From positions 1-64,000 of the forward strand of contig NZ_QMEY01000019.1 in NCBI RefSeq assembly GCF_003315795.1: DNA of 64,000 nucleotides. Reading direction: 5' to 3'. The DNA is from Spongiactinospora rosea. GTDB taxonomy: Bacteria > Actinomycetota > Actinomycetes > Streptosporangiales > Streptosporangiaceae. The translations under genes and the position numbers were made by a program. The notes under the pieces were generated by a model. The model searched no databases, was not told where the DNA came from, and worked only from the letters and a program-made list of their open reading frames with translations. This document shows, in pieces, positions 1-7,772 of the stretch. Position 1 is the stretch's first letter, and the number at the start of each line of letters is the position of its first letter.

Positions 1-343
1 CCCCGGCGAAATACTTGGCCGCCTTGCGCAGGATGTCGCGTTCGGTGGTGAGCTTCTTCTCGCTGGCCTCGAGCTCGCGCACTCGGGCTTCCAACTGGGC
101 GATCCGCTCGGCGGCCTCATCGGCCGCGCCGGCGGGCTGTTGACTCCGGGCGGTGGTCGAGCCGGTCGGCGGTCTACCCGGTGCCTCACCGCGCTGAGCA
201 CGCGCTCGTACCACCCACTCGCGCAGGCTGCCCCTACTCACTGCCAGGTTGGCGGCGATGCCCTTGTAGGTCGCCCCGGGTGTGGACTCGTACAAGGCCA
301 CGGCATCGGCCCTGAACTCGTCGCTGTAGTCCTTCAACGCCAT
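1..343 (-). CDS. IS3-family transposase OrfA (partial)
   Basis: The visible 114 residues begin MALKDYSDEFRADAVALYES, a Tnp-1 type helix-turn-helix that binds the element ends. A stretch with leucine-zipper character (ERIAQLEARVRELEASEKKL) follows, and then the family hallmark ERDILRKAAKYFAG. In IS3 elements this hallmark sits just before the orfA-orfB programmed frameshift. The start ATG at 343 is preceded by GAAGCG upstream. The frame is open to the window edge, so the integrase-like OrfB (DDE) part should lie to the left. OrfA alone supplies DNA binding, not strand transfer. Confidence 0.88.
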   Translation of the reverse strand, partial: MALKDYSDEFRADAVALYESTPGATYKGIAANLAVSRGSLREWVVRARAQRGEAPGRPPTGSTTARSQQPAGAADEAAERIAQLEARVRELEASEKKLTTERDILRKAAKYFAG

Positions 344-400
344 CGGCGGTCTTCTCGCTTCCTCTGGATCAAGCAAGATCCAGTATCAGCGTGTCCACCA
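1..400 (-). mobile_element. IS3-family insertion sequence, left part outside window
   Basis: This is the outer end of an IS3-family element whose orfB side lies beyond base 1. The orfA reading frame runs leftwards from 343. The probable element end is at 400: read on the minus strand it begins TGGTGGACACG, with the terminal TG expected of IS3 ends. From 401 onward the plus strand is in frame with an unrelated regulator fragment, so the element appears inserted in that gene. The other end, the target duplication and the orfA-orfB frameshift site are not visible. Confidence 0.8.
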
Positions 401-809
401 CTTGGGGGGAGTTCCCATCTACGCCAGGCTGTCAGATGCCCAGCGGGAGCCGAATACGCTGTGGGCCTGGTCGGAGACGACTCAGCACCAGTCCATCGGC
501 GCCCTATATGCCCAGCTCGGCGACACTGAGAAGGCCGAACCGGCACTGGCCCACGCATCGGGGCTGTGCCCCGCATCCCGACCCGTCGCCCAAGCTCAGA
601 TCATGATGTGGCACTCCCTGTGCAGGATCAACGATGGGGATGTCACTGACGGCCTCGGCCAGGCAGTCGAGGCGGTATCGGTGTTGCCCGAGGAACGGCG
701 GACCCTGCTGGTACGGCGGAGCGCCGTAACCATCCTGCAGACCATCCCCAAGCAGGCGCACAGCCTTGACGCGGCACGAGAGCTGCGCACTCTTACCGGG
801 ATGGCTTAG
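401..809 (+). pseudogene. C-terminal remnant of a TPR-type regulator, cut by the IS element
   Basis: The open frame from the IS border codes for about 135 residues (GGVPIYARLSDAQREPNTLW and onward). They contain helical repeat-like segments such as GALYAQLGDTEKAEPALAHA and end in a short degenerate tail. This resembles the C-terminal TPR region of actinomycete XRE-family regulators, whose N-terminal HTH is missing here. A TTG at 402 could serve as a start, but no ribosome binding site precedes it because the preceding sequence is transposon. I infer that the 5' part lies on the other side of the element. Confidence 0.65.
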
Positions 810-879
810 ACCCTTACCGCTCCCCAGAACGACGGCACGAGGGGCATGACGCCACGCTGGTTCGCAATACCGCAGTAAC

Positions 880-1346
880 CCACGCCAGGAGCGGCAAGCA
901 GGCAGGACACCGGCGAAACGCCACGTCTAAGGGCGCGGCCGAGCGCAGTGGGGCGGCGATAGGGCCTGCCGTAAAGGCGACCACGGCCAAAACGCACGGC
1001 AGACGAGGGGCACCCCACGTCGGGCGGAGCCCGACACAAGAAAGGCGTCCGAGCGGAGCGAGGGCCAAGCCCTCAGGGCGCGAAGCGCCGTCAATACCCG
1101 AAGGGCACTGGTCGGTGCCGGGAACGGCGAGCAGGCAGCGCACACGCGAAACACCGGTTTCAAGGGCGCGGCCGGGCACGTGGGGCGGTGGTAGGGGCCT
1201 GCCGTAAGGGGGCCGGGGCTGGAGCGCAGGGCACATGTCGAGCCCCGGCGTCGGGCGGAGCCCGACATCGGAAAAGCGTCCGAACGGAGCGAGGGCCGAG
1301 CCTTTAGGCGCGAAGCGCTGCCAATGCCCGAAGGGGTACGAGGGGT
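880..1346. repeat. Degenerate ~230-bp direct duplication rich in GNA-loop palindromes
   Basis: The non-coding stretch 810-1349 contains two related copies, about 890-1105 and 1124-1337. Shared landmarks are GCAAGCAGGCAG/GCGAGCAGGCAG, GGGCCTGCCGTAA, GTCGGGCGGAGCCCGAC, GCGTCCGANCGGAGCGAGGGCC, GCGCGAAGCGC and CAATRCCCGAAGGG. The palindromes are conserved between copies: GTCGGGC-GGA-GCCCGAC near 1019-1035 and again near 1252-1267, and GGCGC-GAA-GCGCC near 1077-1089. Three-base GNA loops on GC stems make very stable hairpins. I see no gene here; frames crossing it are not codon-like. Confidence 0.6.
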
Positions 1347-1349
1347 GGG

Positions 1350-3491
1350 TCATGGGAGGGGGGAGGGGTGCTTGGGTTCTTTGCTCTGGGGCGGGATGCG
1401 GGCGAGGTGTTGCTGGAGTTCGATGTGGCGGAACTGGTAGTAGGGGCCCTCGGTGCGCAGCAGGCCCAGGCGGTGGGCGTCCTCCAGGAAGCCCATCGCG
1501 CGCAGTGGCAGCCGCCCCCTGGAGGCCAGGCGCGGGATCGTCAGCTTGTAGGCCAGCCAGGCGTGGTGGCTGCCCAGCAAGAGGCCGAACAGCAGGCCGA
1601 GCAGCAGCCCGCCCACGATCGCCACGCTCGGGCTGAGCTGGGCCTTCAACGCGATGGCCCCGCCCATCAGGCCGACCACGAGCCCGCTGACGATCCGGAT
1701 CACCGTGAGGTTCCTGTCGGCCTGCCAGGTCGAGCGCGGGCTCCTCGCGGTGGCCTCGGTGGTGGGGTGCTCGACCCAGCGGATCAGGCTGAGCACCACG
1801 ACGAACCCGATGCCGGACAGCAGCCCGATCTGCCAGGCCGCCTCCAGGCCGACCCGCAAACCGAACACGGGACTCGCCATCAGCCAGCCGACCAGCGCGC
1901 CCAGGGCGCCGACCAGCAGCCCGTCGCGCAGCACCCGCAACAGCTCCGACAGCCTGCCGCGTACCTGGAAGTCGGCGTGCCCCGGCGACTCGCTGAACCA
2001 GGACCCGGTGACGAACATGACCACGCCAGCGACCGGCACGCCGATCAGCGCCCCGACGAGCGGCGACCCCGCCAGCACCGCGAACGCCACCCCGACCACC
2101 GCGCCGCTGGCCACACCGGCTCCGATCCGTACGCCACGGCTCGGCGTGTGCCGGGCCAGGTGCCACCAGGCGACGTCGCGTGAATCCTCCTTGCCGATGG
2201 TGAGCTGGCGGGACAGGTACGCAAGCCAGCGGCCCACTTCGTCGGCCCGCCACATGTGCTGCGGCCGGAACGGCTGCGCCGGGCCTTCGGCGGGCGGGCG
2301 CGCGCTCACCAGGGCGGGGATGAGCTGGTCGCACAGGTGGTCGTGCAGGTCGGCCGCGGTGCCACGGCCGAGCGCGAGCAACGGGGCGGGGTCCGCCCGG
2401 GGCGCGATGTAGGTCGCGCGGACCAGCCAGAGCCCCAGGGACGTGGACGTGACCTCGGACAGCGCCGGTACGGCTCCCGCGCGCAGCTCGCCGAGGACGC
2501 GCGGCCAGGCCGGGTGCGGCACGGGGGGCAGACACGCCCGCAGGTACTCGGAGGCCGCGGCGGCGGTCATGGGCTGTGGTTCGATGACCGCCGCCGCGGT
2601 GAGGACGTCGCCGATATCGTGGACGGACTCGGCGAACTGCTCCGTCCGGCAGGTCAGGATGAGCTGGTCGTTCTCGCACATCGAGCGGTTGAGGGCGGCC
2701 AGCATGGCGGCGCGGGCATGGTCGGGCAGCTCGTCCAGCCCGTCGATGACGGGCAGTACCTCGCCACGGGCCACCAGCGTCTCGGGGATGGCGGGCCCGA
2801 GGCCCTCGGCGCGCAGCGCGGGGTAGTCCATCGCCACGCTCTCGGCCAGCCAGTCCTGGATCCGCGGGTGCAGCCGGTCATCCCAGCGAGCGGCCGACAA
2901 CAGCACCGGGACGTGCTCCTCGGGCTGCCGGGTGCGCAGCAGTTCGAGGACGAGTTGAACGGCCAGCGTGGTCTTGCCGGTGCCCGGCCCGCCCAGAATG
3001 ACCAGCCTGCGGCTGCGCAGGGCACGGAAGTTGCGGGCCATGTCCTCGATGTGGACGCCCAGGCCGGGGAAGGCCACGGTGCCCCTGGCGATGATCTCGG
3101 GGTGATCGGCCAGTTCGCGGTGCTCGGTGGAACGCCAGGGCAGCGGCATGGGCTCGGGGTCGCACAGCGAGCGCAACACCGTCTCATCACGCCACTGCTG
3201 GGCCACCAGGCCGGCCAGGATGTCCTTGGCGGTGCCGATGTCTGCGGAGGTGGGCGCGGGCGGCGGCGTGGCGCGCCTGTGCCACCAGGCCAGGAACTGC
3301 ACGAGGCCGTTGCCCAGCGACACCGTACTGAGCGCGGCCGTGATGAGCGAGGCCGTGCCGATCGTCACGGCCGCGCCCCCGCCCAACTGCGGTGCCAGGA
3401 GCAGAAAGGCGGCCGACAGCGCCAGGAGCAGGGCGCCGATCGCCACGGACGCCCTGGCCCTGCGATTGTGCCGCCAGTATCGGCCAGCCAT
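1350..3491 (-). CDS. NACHT-domain NTPase with membrane segments
   Basis: This 713-residue protein has two hydrophobic segments at about 15-65, a NACHT-type P-loop domain, and a C-terminal hydrophobic region (about 450-660) with several predicted membrane helices. Walker A is GGPGTGKTT (167-175) and Walker B is VLPVIDGLDELPD (245-257), with the acidic pair typical of NACHT/STAND proteins. Such proteins are signal-sensing switches; many bacterial members protect against phage or act in other conflicts. It lies 88 nt downstream of the YcaO gene on the same strand, so co-transcription is possible. No nuclease, TIR or protease effector is fused to it, so the membrane part may itself be the effector. 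The start ATG is preceded by GGGCATAATGGTTTC, a weak ribosome site. Confidence 0.85.
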   Translation of the reverse strand: MAGRYWRHNRRARASVAIGALLLALSAAFLLLAPQLGGGAAVTIGTASLITAALSTVSLGNGLVQFLAWWHRRATPPPAPTSADIGTAKDILAGLVAQQWRDETVLRSLCDPEPMPLPWRSTEHRELADHPEIIARGTVAFPGLGVHIEDMARNFRALRSRRLVILGGPGTGKTTLAVQLVLELLRTRQPEEHVPVLLSAARWDDRLHPRIQDWLAESVAMDYPALRAEGLGPAIPETLVARGEVLPVIDGLDELPDHARAAMLAALNRSMCENDQLILTCRTEQFAESVHDIGDVLTAAAVIEPQPMTAAAASEYLRACLPPVPHPAWPRVLGELRAGAVPALSEVTSTSLGLWLVRATYIAPRADPAPLLALGRGTAADLHDHLCDQLIPALVSARPPAEGPAQPFRPQHMWRADEVGRWLAYLSRQLTIGKEDSRDVAWWHLARHTPSRGVRIGAGVASGAVVGVAFAVLAGSPLVGALIGVPVAGVVMFVTGSWFSESPGHADFQVRGRLSELLRVLRDGLLVGALGALVGWLMASPVFGLRVGLEAAWQIGLLSGIGFVVVLSLIRWVEHPTTEATARSPRSTWQADRNLTVIRIVSGLVVGLMGGAIALKAQLSPSVAIVGGLLLGLLFGLLLGSHHAWLAYKLTIPRLASRGRLPLRAMGFLEDAHRLGLLRTEGPYYQFRHIELQQHLARIPPQSKEPKHPSPLP

Positions 3492-3579
3492 GAAACCATT
3501 ATGCCCACGTTTCCGCCGGGCCCGGGGATTGCTTATTCTCTGCGCACGGTCGAGAATGCGGAAAAAGCGGTCCGCCGGT

Positions 3580-4902
3580 TCAGCAAGTGGTCAATTCAAT
3601 GGCATCGGGCGGAAAACCCGCCGTGCCCGGGCGGTGGCCGGGGAATCGGTTTTCCGCGGCGAACGCGGCGGCCCGCCCCCGGGGGCCGGGCACGACCAGG
3701 TTGCCGTCGGTGACCAGCATGAACCGCTCCAGCCCCGGCACGATCACGTGGACGGCGGTGATGCCGCAGGGCAGCGTGCGGACCGTACGCCGGTACGCCG
3801 GGCGGCCCAGCATCGCGACCACCGTGCGGATCTGGTCCCGGAGCGGCCCGGGTGGCGCGGTCGCCTGCGGGAGGGGCACCGGGCGCGCCGCGCGCAGCGG
3901 GCCGGTGAGGTCGAAGCGGCCGCAGGCGTGCAGTGCCGGATAGGCCGCCAGCCCGGCCAGGTCGGCGCGTGGCGGGCTCGCCGGGCGCGACCATGCCTCA
4001 GCCAGGGTGGTCTGGACGAGTTCGGTGAGCGCTCGCCAGGCCGCGTGGGCGGGAGTGAGCGAGGTCCCGCTGCCGCGCCGGTGTGGACGGCGGCCGGTCG
4101 GGGCCGTGTAGGCGAGCATGGTGGGCACGCCGATGTCGCTGGTGATGTCCAGCAGGTGCACCGGTGACCCGGTCAGTTCTTCCGCCGTCGCGTACGCCCG
4201 CGCGAGGCCGTGCGGGAGCGTCTCCGGGTCGATGAGCCTGAGCACGGGGGCCGTCCGGCCGAGGAAGGCCCGTACCAGCAGCAGGGAAAGCGCGTCGCGC
4301 TCGATCGCCTCGTTGAGGGCGTGCAGCAGCGCCTCGGCGGTGTTCACCCCGGCGGCCGAGCCGCTGTTGCAGGTGTAGCGCATGAGGTGGGTGTAGTCGC
4401 AGTCGTCGCCCGCCAGGCGGCGCGGCCCGGCCGCGCCGGTCTCGGTGTACCAGGGGGCGGACAGGAACAGCGGCACGGGCAGCGCCGCTCCCCCGCCGAA
4501 GGCGCGGTAGCGCAGACAGGCCATGCCGCTGCCGGGCATCCGGGCCAGCAGCGGCGCGCATGACTCCGCACGCAGCGGCCCTTCCGCGAGGCGGGCCGGC
4601 GCGACCCGCGTCAGCGTGGCGGGGTCGAACCCGGCCGGTCCGGTGAGGTAGTGCTCGACGGCCTCGAAGCCCGCGCCCACCCGGGCCTGCTCCGGGTGCC
4701 CCTTCCCCATCCCGGACGCGACCGGCCCGGCAGGCCCGAGCAGCCCGCACCACCACGCGGTGGGATCGCGGCCCTCCCCCACGTCCACCAGCTCGGCGCG
4801 CAGCCCGAGCGCGGCCGAGGCCGCCGCGACCCTCCGGGCGGCCTCGGCCGTCGGCACGGCCCGCTCGTGGACACCGGTGAAATCGCCGTCATCGAACGGC
4901 AT
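3580..4902 (-). CDS. Stand-alone YcaO-domain enzyme
   Basis: This 440-residue protein has the ATP-binding YcaO signature at about 178-203: CNSGSAAG, then the EALLHALNEAIERDA stretch (S-x-G-x-A, E-x3-ExxERDA). YcaO enzymes use ATP to activate backbone amides of peptides or proteins, giving azolines, thioamides or amidines. The usual proline-rich C terminus of azoline-forming members is absent (the end is AIELTTC). No ThiF/Ocin-like partner, TfuA or dehydrogenase is adjacent, so this is a stand-alone type and the chemistry cannot be assigned. Its ATG overlaps the end of the small upstream peptide gene by 14 nt, indicating translational coupling. A NACHT gene follows. Confidence 0.85.
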   Translation of the reverse strand: MPFDDGDFTGVHERAVPTAEAARRVAAASAALGLRAELVDVGEGRDPTAWWCGLLGPAGPVASGMGKGHPEQARVGAGFEAVEHYLTGPAGFDPATLTRVAPARLAEGPLRAESCAPLLARMPGSGMACLRYRAFGGGAALPVPLFLSAPWYTETGAAGPRRLAGDDCDYTHLMRYTCNSGSAAGVNTAEALLHALNEAIERDALSLLLVRAFLGRTAPVLRLIDPETLPHGLARAYATAEELTGSPVHLLDITSDIGVPTMLAYTAPTGRRPHRRGSGTSLTPAHAAWRALTELVQTTLAEAWSRPASPPRADLAGLAAYPALHACGRFDLTGPLRAARPVPLPQATAPPGPLRDQIRTVVAMLGRPAYRRTVRTLPCGITAVHVIVPGLERFMLVTDGNLVVPGPRGRAAAFAAENRFPGHRPGTAGFPPDAIELTTC

Positions 4903-5041
4903 CGCCGCTCGCCACGGGCGGCGAGCCCACCAGCCCGGACTCAGGAAGCAGGTCGGCGAGAACGTCGATCTCGGCCTGGGTCAGGTGCTGAGTCCGCCGA
5001 TCCAGTGACTCGGCCGGAATGTAATCCACTACTTTTCCCAT
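4889..5041 (-). CDS. 50-residue peptide coupled to YcaO; candidate RiPP precursor
   Basis: This small gene reads MGKVVDYIPAESLDRRTQHL and ends in PPVASGDAVR. GGGGAGGG sits just upstream of the ATG (spacing about 5). The stop codon lies inside the first codons of the YcaO gene (14-nt overlap), as is common for a modified peptide and its enzyme. The sequence is acidic, helical in the middle (TQAEIDVLADLLPE) and Gly/Pro/Ser/Val-rich at the end. It lacks Cys, so a thiazole product is excluded; Ser/Thr-derived azolines, thioamides or amidines remain possible. A TTG at 5086 would extend it by 15 residues, but without a ribosome site. A precursor role is inferred from position only. Confidence 0.6.
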   Translation of the reverse strand: MGKVVDYIPAESLDRRTQHLTQAEIDVLADLLPESGLVGSPPVASGDAVR

Positions 5042-5148
5042 GAGACCCTCCCCATGTATTTCACCTACCATTCTATCCCCCGCCAAGGGTTAACAGGATT
5101 TAGCAAGAATTTGCCGGGCGGTGAGCGTGCGGGGAAAGGCGGGCGGGT

Positions 5149-7167
5149 ATGCGGGAAGCCGACGGATACTCGAAGCGGCGGACCGTCATGGATATTTCAC
5201 CAGAAGTCCGGGAAAACAGGGTGGGGCACAGCAGGGCGGCCGCCGAGCGGTACCGCCGCAGTGACCCCCAACGCCACGAGGCGCGCCTACGGCAGGAGCG
5301 GGGCGAGACCTTCCCCGACTCCCCCGGCATGCTCGCCGCCCGCGCCACCCGCCTCATCCAGCGCAACGGCGTGCCGGTCGAGGCGGCGCTGGAGGCCACC
5401 AGGGGCGACAGCCTGGACCGGCCCCGGATGCACGAACGCATTGTCGGGGTCGCCAAGGACCTGCAGGCGTGGAGCTTCCTCCCGCGTGGCGTGCGGGCCG
5501 CGCGGACCGTGGCCCGGATCTCGGTCCGCGAGAACGGCCGCGAACTTCCGATCGGCACCGGCTTCCTGGTGTCACCGCGGCTGCTGCTGACCAACCACCA
5601 CGTGTTCCCCGGCGCCGGGGCGGCGACGCAGGCCGTCGCGGAGTTCGACGCGCAGGTCACCATCGACAACGTGCCCGGCGTCTCGACACGGTTCGCCCTC
5701 GACCCCGGCGGCTTCTTCCTCGCCCACCCCGACCTCGACTTCGCGCTGGTCCTGGTGGCCCCGGACGCCGACGGCCGCCCGGCGGGCGAGACCTTCGGCT
5801 GGAACAGGCTCAGCGTCCAGACCGGCAAGCTGGTCATCGGGGAGCCGGTCAACATCATCGGGCACCCCAACGGACGGCTGAAGGAGATCTCCATCCGGGA
5901 GAACCGCCTTGAGGTACGGCTGGACGCCTTCCTCCAGTACCAGACCGACACCGAGCCGGGCAGTTCCGGTTCCCCGGTGTTCAACGACCAGTGGGAGGTG
6001 ACCGCGCTGCACCACAGCGGCGTGCCGGAGACCGACGACAAGGGCCGGATCCTGCGCCGCGACGGGCGCGTCTGGCAGGAGGGCGACGGCGACGACGCCG
6101 TCCACTGGATCTCCAACGAGGGCGTCCGGATCAGCGCCATCCTCAAGCACCTCGCCACGCTGCCCCTGGACGACGCCGCCCGGGCCCTCCTCGCCGAAAT
6201 GGGCCCGGAGTCCGGCCTCCAGCGCACCACCGTCACCCCCACCGAGAGGCCCGGCGGGATCGGCCCGGCCGTGGGACGGGGGTCGTTCGGTGCGGGGCGG
6301 CGGCTGGTGTTCCTGCATGGCCGGGGCCAGTTGACGCAGGACCCCGCACGGCTTCGCCGGTACTGGGCCGCCGGGCTGAACGGCGGCCTCACCCGGGCGG
6401 GCCTGGCTACCGTCGCCCCCGAAGACGTCTGGTTCCCGTACTACGCGCCGCGGCTCGCCGAGGCCATGCGCGCCAAGGAGTCCCGCCCGCCCCCGGCCTG
6501 GGAGGCCACCGGCGACGCCGTCGCGGCCGGTGCGCCGGGTTCCACCGCCGCGCGGAGCCTGTACGGGGAGCTGATCGTCGAGGCGTCGGCCAGGGCCGGG
6601 ATGCCGCCTGGGGGGCCCGCCGGGGCGGAAGGGCTCGCCGACACCGTGCGCGCGGGACTCAGCTGGCTGGCGAACACCACCGGACTGGACCGGCTGGTGA
6701 TCGCCGGGATCTTCGGGGACGTGGCCGCCTACCTCGACGACCGGCGGATCCGCGAGGCCGTCCTGGAGTGCGTGCTCCAGGCGATGCCGCAGGACGGCCG
6801 GCTGGTACTGGTCAGCCACAGCCTCGGCACGGTGGTCGCGATGGACCTGCTCACCCGGCTCGGCCCGGACGCCGGCGTCGAACTCCTGGTCACCGCGGGC
6901 AGCCCGCTCGGCATGGACGCCGTCTACCGGCGGCTGCTCGCGGGCGGCCCCGGGCGTCCGGATCGGGTGGCCCGCTGGGTCAACACCTGGTGCCCGCTCG
7001 ATCCGGTCGCCATCGCCTGCCCGCTGCGCGACCACTGGGCGGGGGTGGCGGCCGAAATCCCGGTCGCCAACCCGGCGAGCCGGGCCCACGACATCGAGGA
7101 GTACCTGGCCCACCCCGAAGTCGCCGAGGCGATCGGGACCTCGCTCGCCGCCCCGGCCCCCACCTGA
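5149..7167 (+). CDS. Trypsin-like serine protease fused to alpha/beta hydrolase
   Basis: This 672-residue two-enzyme fusion has no signal peptide. The charged helical N terminus (1-110) is followed by a trypsin-fold protease with His151 (LLTNHHVF), Asp197 (HPDLDFALV) and Ser273 (EPGSSGSPVF). A C-terminal alpha/beta hydrolase starts near 385 (RRLVFLHGRG). Its nucleophile is Ser558 (LVSHSLGTVVAMD), with Asp618 (CPLDPVA) and His647 (RAHDIEEYL) as candidate acid and base. It is cytoplasmic by inference and divergent from the peptide-YcaO-NACHT unit across 107 nt. Trypsin-like domains fused to or next to STAND NTPases are a recognised theme of bacterial conflict systems. An in-frame ATG at 5188 is an alternative start. 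Confidence 0.8.
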   Translation: MREADGYSKRRTVMDISPEVRENRVGHSRAAAERYRRSDPQRHEARLRQERGETFPDSPGMLAARATRLIQRNGVPVEAALEATRGDSLDRPRMHERIVGVAKDLQAWSFLPRGVRAARTVARISVRENGRELPIGTGFLVSPRLLLTNHHVFPGAGAATQAVAEFDAQVTIDNVPGVSTRFALDPGGFFLAHPDLDFALVLVAPDADGRPAGETFGWNRLSVQTGKLVIGEPVNIIGHPNGRLKEISIRENRLEVRLDAFLQYQTDTEPGSSGSPVFNDQWEVTALHHSGVPETDDKGRILRRDGRVWQEGDGDDAVHWISNEGVRISAILKHLATLPLDDAARALLAEMGPESGLQRTTVTPTERPGGIGPAVGRGSFGAGRRLVFLHGRGQLTQDPARLRRYWAAGLNGGLTRAGLATVAPEDVWFPYYAPRLAEAMRAKESRPPPAWEATGDAVAAGAPGSTAARSLYGELIVEASARAGMPPGGPAGAEGLADTVRAGLSWLANTTGLDRLVIAGIFGDVAAYLDDRRIREAVLECVLQAMPQDGRLVLVSHSLGTVVAMDLLTRLGPDAGVELLVTAGSPLGMDAVYRRLLAGGPGRPDRVARWVNTWCPLDPVAIACPLRDHWAGVAAEIPVANPASRAHDIEEYLAHPEVAEAIGTSLAAPAPT

Positions 7168-7176
7168 AAAGCAGGG

Positions 7177-7734
7177 CTACGAGGTCGCCGCCTTCTTGGC
7201 GATGGCGTGCAGCATGAGGCGGCGGATCGCGCCGCTGAAGGGCCGGATCAGCCGCCAGTACGCGAGCATCTTGCGCCGGGCGTCCGCGTCGTCGGCCGAG
7301 ACCCAGGTCTCGGTGCGCAGCAACGTGCCCTCCCCCGCCGGGATCACCTCGAACACCGACGCCGACTTGGCGAAGCCCGGCACCGCGTAGTCGCGGAACC
7401 GCTCCGGCGGGCACGAACGCCGGTGGTCCTCCGACCGCAGCCGCCAGAACTGGCTGATCGAGCCGAGCACGACGTACCGCTGCGGCTCGTCGGCCAGTTG
7501 GAACCAGCCCCGGCGGATCATGGTGTTGATCATGCTCGGCGACCTGTTGGTGAAGGCCGCGCCGCCCTTCGCCGGTAACGACCGGATGCCCATGAGCACC
7601 CCCACCAGCGGAAGATCCGCCGGAGACAGGGCGTTCAGCGCCTGCCAGACCGCCTCGGGCCGCTGCCGTATGTGCAGCTCGTGACACTCACCGGCCAGCG
7701 GCCGCGGTATGAAGCTCTCCAAAACCTTCGGCAT
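7177..7734 (-). CDS. SRPBCC/DUF2867-like small protein
   Basis: This 185-residue protein begins MPKVLESFIPRPLAGECHEL and contains the pattern EAVWQALNALSPADLPLVGV followed by MGIRSLPA. I associate this with DUF2867/SRPBCC-type ligand-binding folds (helix-grip, hydrophobic pocket); the ligand is unknown. The start at 7734 is preceded by AAGGA with 7-nt spacing; an ATG at 7758 would add eight residues. It lies 38 nt downstream of the sigma factor gene on the same strand and is likely cotranscribed, so probably part of the ECF41 response. Confidence 0.6.
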   Translation of the reverse strand: MPKVLESFIPRPLAGECHELHIRQRPEAVWQALNALSPADLPLVGVLMGIRSLPAKGGAAFTNRSPSMINTMIRRGWFQLADEPQRYVVLGSISQFWRLRSEDHRRSCPPERFRDYAVPGFAKSASVFEVIPAGEGTLLRTETWVSADDADARRKMLAYWRLIRPFSGAIRRLMLHAIAKKAATS

Positions 7735-7772
7735 CTTCTCATCCTTCTTCCGAATCATCGGGTGACCGCGCC

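Noticed and set aside
880..1346. CRISPR array
   Set aside because: Only two long degenerate copies with no short regular repeats or spacers, and no cas genes.
814..2679. Long open frame antisense to and extending past the NACHT gene
   Set aside because: It is an Arg/Pro/Ala-rich shadow frame of GC-rich DNA; the overlapping frame has Walker motifs and membrane helices.
4889..5086. 65-residue version of the YcaO-linked peptide from TTG 5086
   Set aside because: The added 15 codons include the ribosome binding site of the 50-residue form and have no upstream site of their own.
5572..7113. Long open frame antisense to the protease/hydrolase gene
   Set aside because: No domain is visible and composition is shadow-like; the sense frame has both catalytic triads.
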